The notes under the pieces were generated by a model. That model worked only from the letters and a program-made list of their open reading frames with translations. It had not been told where the DNA came from and searched no databases. Positions 9,148 through 18,184 of a DNA stretch of 64,000 bases are shown here, one piece after another. The stretch is taken from assembly GCA_002709305.1 (NCBI GenBank), contig PAQM01000006.1, positions 186,001 through 250,000 on the forward strand. The letters are read 5' to 3'. Origin of the DNA: Crocinitomicaceae bacterium. Lineage in GTDB: Bacteria; Bacteroidota; Bacteroidia; Flavobacteriales_D; Crocinitomicaceae. A program made the position numbers and the translations under genes. Numbering within the stretch: the stretch's first letter is position 1; the number at the start of each line of letters is the position of its first letter.

Positions 9148-10134
9148 TTATTTTATAATTTTTCTGGAAAAATTACCCTTATCATTAATAATACTTATGA
9201 TATATACACCTTTATCTAAAAATGACATATCAATAGTAGAAAGAAAATCATGATTTTGTTTTAAAATAACATTTCCATTTAAATTAGTTAATATAAGTAA
9301 TCCTTCTTCACCTTTAACATTTAAAATATCATTAAAAGGGTTTGGATAAAAAGATACTTGATTTAGAGTATTTTCGTTTCCAGTGGTTGATAAGTTAAAA
9401 TCAGACATAATATTATCTATAACATAATACGCTGGTGTATTCATTCCCCATTCACCATTATCGCTAGATTCTTGAGTAAAAGTAATTTTACTGACAGGAA
9501 AACTAATTTGTTGATTAATATCTACAGTGATCCAATCTTTAACAATATAATCTTGTGAGTTATCATTAAATCGATAATCAGCCAAAAGCACTTCAATACT
9601 ATCTAAATATGTGCCTGAAAAATCTTCACAATAAAGCCAAATACGATAAAAATCTTCACCATTTGTCCCATCCACCATTCCGCTTGCATCTAAAGGAGAT
9701 CCAAACTGTTTAGCAAACTGATCACCATCTCTCATTGATATTGCAGTATATGTAGCGTTCGTTATTTTAAGACTTACAATTGATTCAAACTGGTTAGAAC
9801 AAGAAATCGAACCTGTTTTATAACCAACAGCATAGTTTGATGAACCACCAAACCCTTCACCTGCAAATGAACTATATTGATTACTATATCCTGGAGTGGT
9901 TGTATCAGTCATGTTTGATATAGAATAGCCAGACCAACTTTGCCATGTAGTATCATAGGAGTTTGAAAGACTAATTTCATTCGATTGAGAACCAAAAATA
10001 AAATCACCATTCCCGGATGATCCATTGTCATAAGATTCAACATTTAAATTAAAAGATTCAAAATCAATTAATTGTTGAGATTGTAATGCTAGTGATAGCA
10101 TTAAAAAAATTAATGATAAGTAGTTTTTTTTCAT
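9148..10134 (-). CDS. DUF4465 domain-containing, T9SS type A sorting domain protein (first gene after the cobalamin riboswitch)
   Basis: WQSWSGYSISNMTDTTTPGYSNQYSSFAGEGFGGSSNYAVGY..., C-terminal VSFYPNPFNDILNV...LDKGVYIISI sorting domain. Confidence 0.83.
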   Translation of the reverse strand: MKKNYLSLIFLMLSLALQSQQLIDFESFNLNVESYDNGSSGNGDFIFGSQSNEISLSNSYDTTWQSWSGYSISNMTDTTTPGYSNQYSSFAGEGFGGSSNYAVGYKTGSISCSNQFESIVSLKITNATYTAISMRDGDQFAKQFGSPLDASGMVDGTNGEDFYRIWLYCEDFSGTYLDSIEVLLADYRFNDNSQDYIVKDWITVDINQQISFPVSKITFTQESSDNGEWGMNTPAYYVIDNIMSDFNLSTTGNENTLNQVSFYPNPFNDILNVKGEEGLLILTNLNGNVILKQNHDFLSTIDMSFLDKGVYIISIINDKGNFSRKIIK

Positions 10135-10149
10135 TTTAAAAAATTTTTA

Positions 10150-10170
10150 ATAAATAAATAAATAAATAAT
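10150..10170. repeat. Tetranucleotide simple repeat (TAAA)n
   Basis: ataaataaataaataaataat just upstream of the ATG at 10134. Confidence 0.7.
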
Positions 10171-10269
10171 CAAAAAGAAAACAAATAGATTATGTACCTT
10201 TTTTTTAAAGGTTAATTTTAATTAGTCACAAAAATAAATTCAACTTTAATCTGAAGCTTTCTTTATATT

Positions 10270-10424
10270 AAACTTTGGCAAGTATTCTGACTTACATCTT
10301 ATCAATCCTCCTTCCCATTTGCGAAAACAGTGGATAAATGAATTGACTTTTAATGTTTACAGCTGCAGATACAGTTTTGGAGTTACACCAAATTCCTTAT
10401 TAATCATTAAATGAACCAAAATTC
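10270..10424 (-). promoter_or_regulatory. Cobalamin riboswitch
   Basis: - strand: ATTTTGGTTC...AAGGAATTTGGTGTAACTCCAAAACTGTATCTGCAGCTGTAAA...CCACTGTTTTCGCAAATGGGAAGGAGGATTGATAAGATGTAAGTCAGAATACTTGCCAAAG; conserved GGTG-AA-TCC, CCACTG, GGGAAGG and the B12-box-like AGTCAGAATACTTGCC, with closing P1 (ATTTTGG/CCAAAGT). Confidence 0.93.
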
Positions 10425-10445
10425 AATACGAAAATAAACAAAAAA

Positions 10446-12863
10446 TTAATTTCTATCTAATTTATAAGTGTATTGTAACATTATCGTTCTTGGTTGCTCA
10501 ATTTTTAAAGGGCGAAGTGAATATGTTCGATTTGCAACATTTGCACTTATAAAAGCAAGTTTATGCATTGGATTTATACTATATGATAATCGTATATCAA
10601 AAATCCAATTACCGTTTCTACGAGAATTATAAAAATCCATATATTCAATATTTTGAATATATGATAAATCTTGAGTTAATTCTTCAAAATCTTGTATTAC
10701 AAGATCCATATTTTCTATTTTACTAAAGTATTTTACACTAACTCCAAGTGAAATTTTATTTGCTAAATTAAATTCAATATCTCCTTTTAAATTATGAAGA
10801 AATCTATATTTTAAAATTTGTCTTGAAGGATTTAATGAAGTAGTATTGTAACTGTATTCTTTATCATAATAAACAGTGTCTTCAGCATATACGTAATCTG
10901 GAGATAATGATTTAGGAATGATATAATTATATCCTGTTATAAAAGTAATATCTAGCTTTTTTCCAATTTTTGCCTTTCCAGTAAATGACGCATCTATACC
11001 CAAAACCCTCGATTCTCCAGTATTCATAAATCTGAAACCTGCAAAATTTGAAGGATTTGATCCATCACCCCAAAAACCAAAAGTATATTCAATTGTATTT
11101 TGGTATTCCTGCCAGAAACCAGCCAAATCTATATATCCATATATTTTACCTAGCTTAATACCTTGTTTAATACCAATTTCAGCATTCCAACTAGTTTCGG
11201 GTTTTAAATATGGGTTGGGAAAAACTCCAAAATTACCAACACCTGTTCTTATGAAACGTTCTGTGATGGTTGGAAACCTATAACCTTGACCATAAGAAGC
11301 CCTTAAATATGTTTCTTGGTATATTTTAATACTAGTACCTGCTCTAAAAATTGGCTTTAAAGCAGTTATGGAATCATTCAATTGAAAATACTCTAACCTA
11401 CCACCTAAAGATAAATTAATAGTGTTTTTTACTTTTTTTTCCAACTGAGTATAAGCTGATATATTTAGTAATTGATTATTTGGGCTACCTGAACCAACAT
11501 ACATATTAGCATATGAATTAGTAAAAGTACCTGTAATACCTCCAAAAAAATCTAAATCAGATAAATTTTTATATCTCTTTTTAAACATATAATCTCCATA
11601 ATAAGTAATAGCCTTATTAGATTGATTAGCTGTCATTTGATTATTAGAATATAATAAACGAGACTTGAAAGAATGTTTTCCATTAGATTGAGTGAAAAAA
11701 TTAATATATGGGTCGATATTAAATATAAGTTGATCTTGAAGAAATACAGCACCTGGATAGGCTCTAAATAAGTCAGATGAATCACCTAACCATGCAAATG
11801 TCATATTAGCACTTGACAACATAATATTACCATTAACTCCACTACTAAGACCTTTATATTTCTTAGATCTATGGCGTATATTAAAATTAATTCTAGCTCT
11901 TTTAGATGACATTTGACTTTCATTAAAATTTGATACAGTATCTGGCGAAAGACCATTTGCAACAATGGAATCTTCAATAGGTGGTCCTATATAACCATGA
12001 TCATAATTAAAATTTCCACCAATAACTAAATCTAAATTTTTTATCATTCTCGAATGCAAAAAATTAACACCAGAAATTAAAGGTAAATTATCCCACCACA
12101 AAGCATCTTTCTCACTAGGATTAGAATATAAACCCGAATAAAAATTAACTTTAGTTTTAGGTTTTAATTTTGGATAAGCTGTTCTAATATGAATTGATCC
12201 CGAAAGAGCTGAGCTACCTGACAAAACAGAAGCAGCACCCTTAATAACTTCAATCTGATGAATATTTTCTACAGGGATAAAACCCCATTCGGGCCTACCT
12301 GCATCTCCTGACAACATAGGCATATCATCAACAATTACAGCAACCTTAGACCCCACTCCAAATGTAAAGCCTGAACCACCTCTTATTTGAGGTTCACCAT
12401 CTAATATATTTAAACCTGGTGTTTGATCTAATGCTGTTTCAATACTTCTAGTATTCTTATTTTCAATTAACTCTGGCTTAATAATTTCCATAGAAACAGT
12501 TTGATCCTCCAAAGATTTATCAAACTTACCTACTTTAACATCTATAACTTCGATTTCCTGAACATAAGATTTTAAAACAAAATTATGAGTAACTATACTA
12601 TTTTCAATGACTGTAACATATATAGTATCAGTTATCATACCAGAGTAACGACATATAATCATTGATCTATTAGCAGGGATATCTAACTCATAATTACCTA
12701 ATTCGTTAGTGTGTGCACCTATAGTTATGTCTTTTTTAAAAATTACAGAAGCACCCATTATAGGCTCACCTTTACTATCTATTACTTTTCCTATAACTTT
12801 TCCATTTTGAGCAAAAGAAATAAAAGAAACAAGAGATAAAAAAATATAAATGCAATACTTCAT
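10446..12863 (-). CDS. TonB-dependent receptor with N-terminal carboxypeptidase-regulatory-like domain
   Basis: GKVIGKVIDSKGEPIMGASVIFKKDITIGAHTNELGNYELDIP; plug QIRGGSGFTFGVGSKVAVIVDDMPMLSGD...EVIKGAASVLSGSSALSGSIHI; barrel C-terminus. Confidence 0.92.
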   Translation of the reverse strand: MKYCIYIFLSLVSFISFAQNGKVIGKVIDSKGEPIMGASVIFKKDITIGAHTNELGNYELDIPANRSMIICRYSGMITDTIYVTVIENSIVTHNFVLKSYVQEIEVIDVKVGKFDKSLEDQTVSMEIIKPELIENKNTRSIETALDQTPGLNILDGEPQIRGGSGFTFGVGSKVAVIVDDMPMLSGDAGRPEWGFIPVENIHQIEVIKGAASVLSGSSALSGSIHIRTAYPKLKPKTKVNFYSGLYSNPSEKDALWWDNLPLISGVNFLHSRMIKNLDLVIGGNFNYDHGYIGPPIEDSIVANGLSPDTVSNFNESQMSSKRARINFNIRHRSKKYKGLSSGVNGNIMLSSANMTFAWLGDSSDLFRAYPGAVFLQDQLIFNIDPYINFFTQSNGKHSFKSRLLYSNNQMTANQSNKAITYYGDYMFKKRYKNLSDLDFFGGITGTFTNSYANMYVGSGSPNNQLLNISAYTQLEKKVKNTINLSLGGRLEYFQLNDSITALKPIFRAGTSIKIYQETYLRASYGQGYRFPTITERFIRTGVGNFGVFPNPYLKPETSWNAEIGIKQGIKLGKIYGYIDLAGFWQEYQNTIEYTFGFWGDGSNPSNFAGFRFMNTGESRVLGIDASFTGKAKIGKKLDITFITGYNYIIPKSLSPDYVYAEDTVYYDKEYSYNTTSLNPSRQILKYRFLHNLKGDIEFNLANKISLGVSVKYFSKIENMDLVIQDFEELTQDLSYIQNIEYMDFYNSRRNGNWIFDIRLSYSINPMHKLAFISANVANRTYSLRPLKIEQPRTIMLQYTYKLDRN

Positions 12864-12869
12864 ACAGAC

Positions 12870-12896
12870 AAAAGGGTCGTACTAAAAATACGACCC
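12870..12896 (-). terminator. Terminator-like hairpin between a T9SS-protein gene and the TonB receptor gene
   Basis: - strand GGGTCGTA-TTTTTAG-TACGACCC-TTTT, perfect 8-bp stem, 10 nt upstream of the ATG at 12863. Confidence 0.65.
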
Positions 12897-12923
12897 AAAC
12901 AATAATTTTAATTATTAATAATT

Positions 12924-13865
12924 TTAATTTTTGAAAATTTCAAATGAATATACTTTATTATTAGCATTTAAATGCACAAAATAAATACCCGGTTCTTTTT
13001 CAAAACAGACTGTATTAGAGATTTCTCCAGATTGAACAATCTGTCCAACAGAATTATAAACTTTGTATACCCCATTTAAATCAATTTTTGAATTGAAATA
13101 TATTTGATTTGTAAAATTATCTATTGAAACATTAATATCATCTGAAGATATAAGATTTTCTATATTATTTGAGTTGTATATTAATTCAATATCATCTATT
13201 AATACCTCATCATTATCATTTCCTTGTCCACCAACCTCATTAGTAGTAAATGTAACTAAAATATAAGCATTATCTGTTGCTGGTCCAGAATAATTAAAGG
13301 CAATAGAGTGACGCTCCCAATTACCTTGAGTAGAAGGATAATTATCAACTGCTGTTGCTACAACCGCTGAAGAAGAAGATGCATCTTCAGGATCTCTATA
13401 ATCATAATCTGTATGAAGTGTTGCTTTCATTCTAGCATTTCCATTACCACCATTTGGAGTAAATTTAACCCAATAAACAATTGAATCTGGTTTATCAGTT
13501 AAAGCTTGAGAAAAATTTGAATTTCCAGTTACTGTTTTATTATAATTATCAGAGCTAGTAGGATTTGTACTTCCCATATGAATTCTACCTAATGTAACAT
13601 TACCATTTGCAACAGTTCCTAGGACAGCGTTAGAAAATATACGACAACTTTTTGTACCATTTGAACCTGGTCTAGTTTCAGAGGATGGTTCACATTGATC
13701 GCCGGCAAAAGCGGACCAAGTTCCATTTGCAGATAAAAAACTATTCCAGTTATCAGGTTCATCATTAGATGACCAAGATTCCATATCACCATTATCAATT
13801 TGTCCCTGAGATAAAGATGCAAAAACAATTATAAGTGAAAATGTAAAAAGTAAAATTTTTTTCAT
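12924..13865 (-). CDS. T9SS type A sorting domain-containing secreted protein
   Basis: Signal peptide; GQIDNGDMESWSSNDEPDNWNSF...; VLIDDIELIYN; C-terminal GVYKVYNSVGQIVQSGEIS...EPGIYFVHLNANNKVYSFEIFKN. Confidence 0.8.
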   Translation of the reverse strand: MKKILLFTFSLIIVFASLSQGQIDNGDMESWSSNDEPDNWNSFLSANGTWSAFAGDQCEPSSETRPGSNGTKSCRIFSNAVLGTVANGNVTLGRIHMGSTNPTSSDNYNKTVTGNSNFSQALTDKPDSIVYWVKFTPNGGNGNARMKATLHTDYDYRDPEDASSSSAVVATAVDNYPSTQGNWERHSIAFNYSGPATDNAYILVTFTTNEVGGQGNDNDEVLIDDIELIYNSNNIENLISSDDINVSIDNFTNQIYFNSKIDLNGVYKVYNSVGQIVQSGEISNTVCFEKEPGIYFVHLNANNKVYSFEIFKN

Positions 13866-13909
13866 GTGTATATTTTTTTAGTTAGACTATAAATATATGG
13901 ATTAATACT

Positions 13910-13917
13910 TACTTTTG
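13910..13917 (+). promoter_or_regulatory. Candidate Bacteroidetes -7 promoter element (TAnnTTTG)
   Basis: TACTTTTG ending 7 nt before the queE ATG. Confidence 0.35.
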
Positions 13918-13924
13918 AACTACG

Positions 13925-14548
13925 ATGGATATAAATCAAATAGATACCTCACTAGAAATTCCTATAATGGAAGATTTTTACACCATTCAGGGTGAAGGAT
14001 TTCATTCAGGAAGAGCTGCATATTTCGTTCGTACTGCTGGCTGTGATATAGGTTGTGTATGGTGTGATGTAAAAGAAAGTTGGGATGCTAAGAAGCATCA
14101 ATTATTATCATTAGATAAAATTGTAACAAACATAGTCGAAAGTCAAGCAGGTTTTTGTGTAATAACAGGAGGTGAACCATGTATATATGATTTGACATCA
14201 TTAACAAAAAAAATTAAAGCAAAAAATATTTATATTGCAATTGAGACCTCAGGATGTTATGAATTAAAAGGAGATATTGATTGGTATTGCTTTTCACCTA
14301 AAAAGTTTTCTCCACCAAAAGAAGAAGCATACAAAAAAGCTAATGAACTCAAAATAGTTATTAGTCACCCATCAGATTTTAAATGGGCTGAAATACATGC
14401 ATCGAAAGTATCAAAAAATTGCAAATTATATCTTCAAACAGAGTGGTCTAAAAAGGAACGATTCTTGCCATTGATAATTGATTACATTAAAAATAATACT
14501 AAATGGAAAATTTCGTTACAAACTCATAAAATAATGAATATACCATGA
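13925..14548 (+). CDS. queE: 7-carboxy-7-deazaguanine synthase (radical SAM)
   Basis: EDFYTIQGEGFHSGRAAYFVRTAGCDIGCVWCDVKESW (CxxxCxxC), VITGGEPCIYDL, CFSPKKF. Confidence 0.94.
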   Translation: MDINQIDTSLEIPIMEDFYTIQGEGFHSGRAAYFVRTAGCDIGCVWCDVKESWDAKKHQLLSLDKIVTNIVESQAGFCVITGGEPCIYDLTSLTKKIKAKNIYIAIETSGCYELKGDIDWYCFSPKKFSPPKEEAYKKANELKIVISHPSDFKWAEIHASKVSKNCKLYLQTEWSKKERFLPLIIDYIKNNTKWKISLQTHKIMNIP

Positions 14549-16563
14549 TTATAAAATTTTTTCTGATCAATCTTTGTTTAAGTATTTTTATTTCATGTTC
14601 AATATCTCAACATTACTCAACAAAAAATAAAAAAGCAATTAAACTTTTTGAAAAAGGTAAAATAGCGCCTTCACAATCTATCGATATAAATAGTAATATG
14701 CCTAATTATCAAAAAGGAATATATTTAATGGAAAAAGCCATTGATAAGGACCCGAATTTTTGGGAAGCTCACATGTTTGCTGCAGAAATGAATGAATTAA
14801 TCTACAATTATAAAGATGCTATTTACCATTATCAAAAGGGATTAGAAATTAATCCACAACTAAATTCAACAGGTAGTACTTACTTTTATTTATCGAACTT
14901 ACAAAAATTAACCGGAGATTATCAAAATGCTATTAAAAACATTGAATTATTCAACACCTTTAAAAATGCAAATCCTATACTAATCCAAGAAGGAAAAAAA
15001 ATAAAAGAAAATTGTTTATTTGCAATAAATGCTATAAATAACCCCGTAGACTTTAATCCTATCAATATTGGACCAGGAATAAACACAGAGTCCGCAGAAT
15101 ATTTCCCTACAATTACTCTTGACGGAAAAACACTATTATTTACTAGAAGAGTTCAAGATAGTAGATTAACAAACCAAATAAAAAAACAAGAAGATTTTTA
15201 CATTTCTCATCTAAATGAAAATAATATCTGGCAAAAATCAATACCAATGCCTTTAAATATAAATACAATTAAAAATGAAGGTGCACCAAGTATTTCAGGA
15301 GATGGTCGTTCACTAGTTTTTGTCGCATGCCCTGATATTAGCGGAAAATATTATGGGGCTAATAGAACTGGTAAGGGTAGTTGTGATCTATTTTTTTCAA
15401 AAAAAATTGGAAATAAATGGAGTGACCCTATAAACCTTCCTGGGTCTGTTAATACGCCCTCATGGGAAACTCAACCATCACTATCTTCAGATGGTAAGAC
15501 AATGTACTTTATTCGTAGAATTGGAAAGGACAAAAAAAATTCCGATATATTCGTATCTCATCTAAATGAAAATGAAGAGTGGTCAAAACCAGAACATCTC
15601 CCTAACTATATAAATACTCCTGAAAAGGAAGAATCAGTCTTGATACATCCTGATGGTAAAACCTTATATTTTGCATCACGAGGACATGTAGGTATGGGTG
15701 GTTCAGACTTATTTGTTTGTAGACTAGACGATGATAATAAATGGTCAAAACCAGAAAATTTAGGTTATCCTATCAATACAAAATTTGATGAAAATTCAAT
15801 CTTAGTTTCAGCAGATGGAAATATTGCATTTTTTGCTTCAAATAGAGAAGGTGGATATGGAGATTTAGATATATATTATTTCAAAACACCCCAAAATTCA
15901 AAACCAACGAAAACATTATATTTTAAAGGTTTTGTATATGACATTAATACTAATAAACCTATTGCTGGAAAATTTGAATTAATAGATCTTAAGACAGAAA
16001 AAGTTGTGTTTTCCTCTGAAGCTGATAGTCTAACTGGACAATTTATAATTTCTCTCCCAGTTAACCATGAATATGCACTAAGTGTTTCTTATGATGGATA
16101 TGCATTATTCTCTCAAAATTTCAATATGAATCAATCTTTAAATTTACAATCTATTCATATGAATATACCACTAACACCGATAAAATCATCAGACTCAAAA
16201 CCTATTGTTTTAACAAATGTTTTCTTTGATATCAATGAATCAACTTTAAGAAAGGAATCTTACATTGAGCTTGATAAATTAATATTATTTTTAGATAAAA
16301 ATAGATCTATCAAAATTCAAATTAGCGGGCACACAGATTCAAGAGGAGATAAGAATAAAAACATAATTCTATCACAAAATAGAGCTATAGCAGTAAAAGA
16401 TTATTTGGTTATGAATGGAATAGATCAAAATAGGTTAATAGCTAAAGGATTTGGCTCTTTAAAGCCAGTATATAATGATGATGAAATTGAAAAAATGAAA
16501 TTTGAAAATAGAGAAAAAGCACACCAAGCTAATAGAAGAACAGAATACAAAATAATAAAATGA
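14545..16563 (+). CDS. OmpA-family lipoprotein with TPR, PD40/WD40-like propeller, CRD-like domain and OmpA C-terminus (PorE-like architecture)
   Basis: Lipobox FISCSISQ; TPR region; repeated PTITLDGKTLLFTRR / PSLSSDGKTMYFIRR / SVLIHPDGKTLYFASRG; FVYDINTNKPIAGKFELIDL; OmpA IQISGHTDSRGDKNKNIILSQNRA. Confidence 0.88.
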   Translation: MIIKFFLINLCLSIFISCSISQHYSTKNKKAIKLFEKGKIAPSQSIDINSNMPNYQKGIYLMEKAIDKDPNFWEAHMFAAEMNELIYNYKDAIYHYQKGLEINPQLNSTGSTYFYLSNLQKLTGDYQNAIKNIELFNTFKNANPILIQEGKKIKENCLFAINAINNPVDFNPINIGPGINTESAEYFPTITLDGKTLLFTRRVQDSRLTNQIKKQEDFYISHLNENNIWQKSIPMPLNINTIKNEGAPSISGDGRSLVFVACPDISGKYYGANRTGKGSCDLFFSKKIGNKWSDPINLPGSVNTPSWETQPSLSSDGKTMYFIRRIGKDKKNSDIFVSHLNENEEWSKPEHLPNYINTPEKEESVLIHPDGKTLYFASRGHVGMGGSDLFVCRLDDDNKWSKPENLGYPINTKFDENSILVSADGNIAFFASNREGGYGDLDIYYFKTPQNSKPTKTLYFKGFVYDINTNKPIAGKFELIDLKTEKVVFSSEADSLTGQFIISLPVNHEYALSVSYDGYALFSQNFNMNQSLNLQSIHMNIPLTPIKSSDSKPIVLTNVFFDINESTLRKESYIELDKLILFLDKNRSIKIQISGHTDSRGDKNKNIILSQNRAIAVKDYLVMNGIDQNRLIAKGFGSLKPVYNDDEIEKMKFENREKAHQANRRTEYKIIK

Positions 16564-17516
16564 TCAATTTCATTAAACTTATAAGACCTAAAAATCTATT
16601 TCTAATTATCCTTACAATGTATGGTTTTGGATGGTTTTTAGAAGAGTTTTCTTTTTGTTTAAGTTGTAGTATAAAATCCTTAGAATTTAATCTTATTGTC
16701 TTGTCAACTATTTTTATTGCGGCTGCCGGAAATATTATTAACGACTACTTTGATGTTAAGGCTGATAGAATTAACAAACCTGAACGTTTAATTATAGGAA
16801 AATATATAAAACGAAGAGTTGCAATTTTGACTCATTGGATACTCAACTTAATTGCTTTTATTATTGCCATTTATCTCAGTTGGTATCTAAACACATTCTT
16901 TTATTTATTCATTCATTTATTATCAATCAATTGTCTTTGGTATTATTCAGTATACTTAAAAAGAAAAATTCTAATCGGAAATATCATATTCGCGCTTTTA
17001 ACAGGTTTGGTTCCTATACTTGTCGGATTTTACTTCTACACAGAAGAAACAAACCATATAATTTATAATTATGACTTTGTTCAACCTTTTGAACTAAATA
17101 CAAAAATAAATTTTATACTCTTCATTTCACTTATACTTTCTGTATTTGCTTTTACTTTAAATCTAGCATATGAGGTAGCTAAAGATATTCATGATATGAA
17201 TGGAGATAAAAAACTTAAATACAACACATTAGCTGTTCATTTTGGTTGTAAAAAAACAAAAATAATATTAATGACAATTTTATCAATCACAATTGTTTTC
17301 AGTCTTATTTTATTTTTTTTTACAATTAAAAATATAAACATCATCACATTATTTCCTATTTTAATATCCGGATTTTTTGTTTTAATTTCTTTATATAAAT
17401 TACCTAGATCTAAATCTAAATCTGATTTCAAAAAAATCTCTTTATATATAGAATTAGCTATAATATCAGGTCTAATTAATCCAACTTACTGGAAAATATT
17501 ACTTATATATGGATAA
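16560..17516 (+). CDS. UbiA-like prenyltransferase (geranylgeranylglycerol-phosphate geranylgeranyltransferase-like)
   Basis: IRPKNLFLIILTMYGFG; NIINDYFDVKADRINKPERLIIGKYI (NDxxDxxxD); YEVAKDIHDMNGDKKLKYNTLAVHFG second Asp motif. Confidence 0.9.
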   Translation: MINFIKLIRPKNLFLIILTMYGFGWFLEEFSFCLSCSIKSLEFNLIVLSTIFIAAAGNIINDYFDVKADRINKPERLIIGKYIKRRVAILTHWILNLIAFIIAIYLSWYLNTFFYLFIHLLSINCLWYYSVYLKRKILIGNIIFALLTGLVPILVGFYFYTEETNHIIYNYDFVQPFELNTKINFILFISLILSVFAFTLNLAYEVAKDIHDMNGDKKLKYNTLAVHFGCKKTKIILMTILSITIVFSLILFFFTIKNINIITLFPILISGFFVLISLYKLPRSKSKSDFKKISLYIELAIISGLINPTYWKILLIYG

Positions 17517-18090
17517 TAAAAAAATTATACTCGCTTCAAAATCACCTAGAAGACAAGAACTGGTTAAAGAATTAAATTTTGAATTTGAAATTCGATCCAA
17601 TAAAGATGTTGAAGAAATTTATCCTGACTTATTAGACCCCTATAAGGTTCCAGAATATTTGGCAGCATTAAAATCTAGCCCAATCATTTCTTCACTCAGT
17701 GAAAACGAAATTTTATTAACCTCTGATACAATTGTACTTTTTCAAAACCAAATTCTTGGTAAGCCAAAATCTAAAGAAGAAGGAATAAAAATGTTAAAAA
17801 CACTATCAGGAAAAACTCATGAAGTTATAACTGGAGTACAGCTAAAAGATATAAATAAAACAATTTCATTTTCATCTATTACAAAAGTGTTTTTTAAACA
17901 TTTAACTGATGAAGAAATTTCCTTTTATATTGAAAAACACAACCCTCTTGACAAAGCAGGTTCATATGCCATTCAAGAATGGATTGGATACATAGGAGTA
18001 TCTAAAATCGAAGGATGTTATTACAACGTAATGGGACTTCCATTACATGATATCTATAAAAAATTAAAAAAACACTTCTACAAAGATTAA
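17509..18090 (+). CDS. maf: Maf-like nucleoside triphosphate pyrophosphatase
   Basis: IILASKSPRRQELVKEL, LTSDTIVLFQNQILGKPKSKEEGIKMLKTLSGKTHEVITGV, DKAGSYAIQEWI...VMGLPLHDIYKKL. Confidence 0.95.
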   Translation: MDNKKIILASKSPRRQELVKELNFEFEIRSNKDVEEIYPDLLDPYKVPEYLAALKSSPIISSLSENEILLTSDTIVLFQNQILGKPKSKEEGIKMLKTLSGKTHEVITGVQLKDINKTISFSSITKVFFKHLTDEEISFYIEKHNPLDKAGSYAIQEWIGYIGVSKIEGCYYNVMGLPLHDIYKKLKKHFYKD

Positions 18091-18184
18091 ATATTATAAT
18101 ATTCTAAGTTTAGTTAATTTTACCAACCAATCTAGTATTTAAATTATAGTTTAAAATAATATTGAATTGAACGATTAAATTTTA

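Noticed and set aside
10190-10225. ACCTTT/AAAGGT dyad downstream of the cobalamin riboswitch as an intrinsic terminator
   Set aside because: AT-rich short stem with no following U tract on the - strand; the expression platform cannot be assigned from sequence alone.
13619-13828. 69-aa - strand ORF in another frame of the T9SS gene
   Set aside because: Overlaps a signal-peptide-bearing T9SS protein; no motif.
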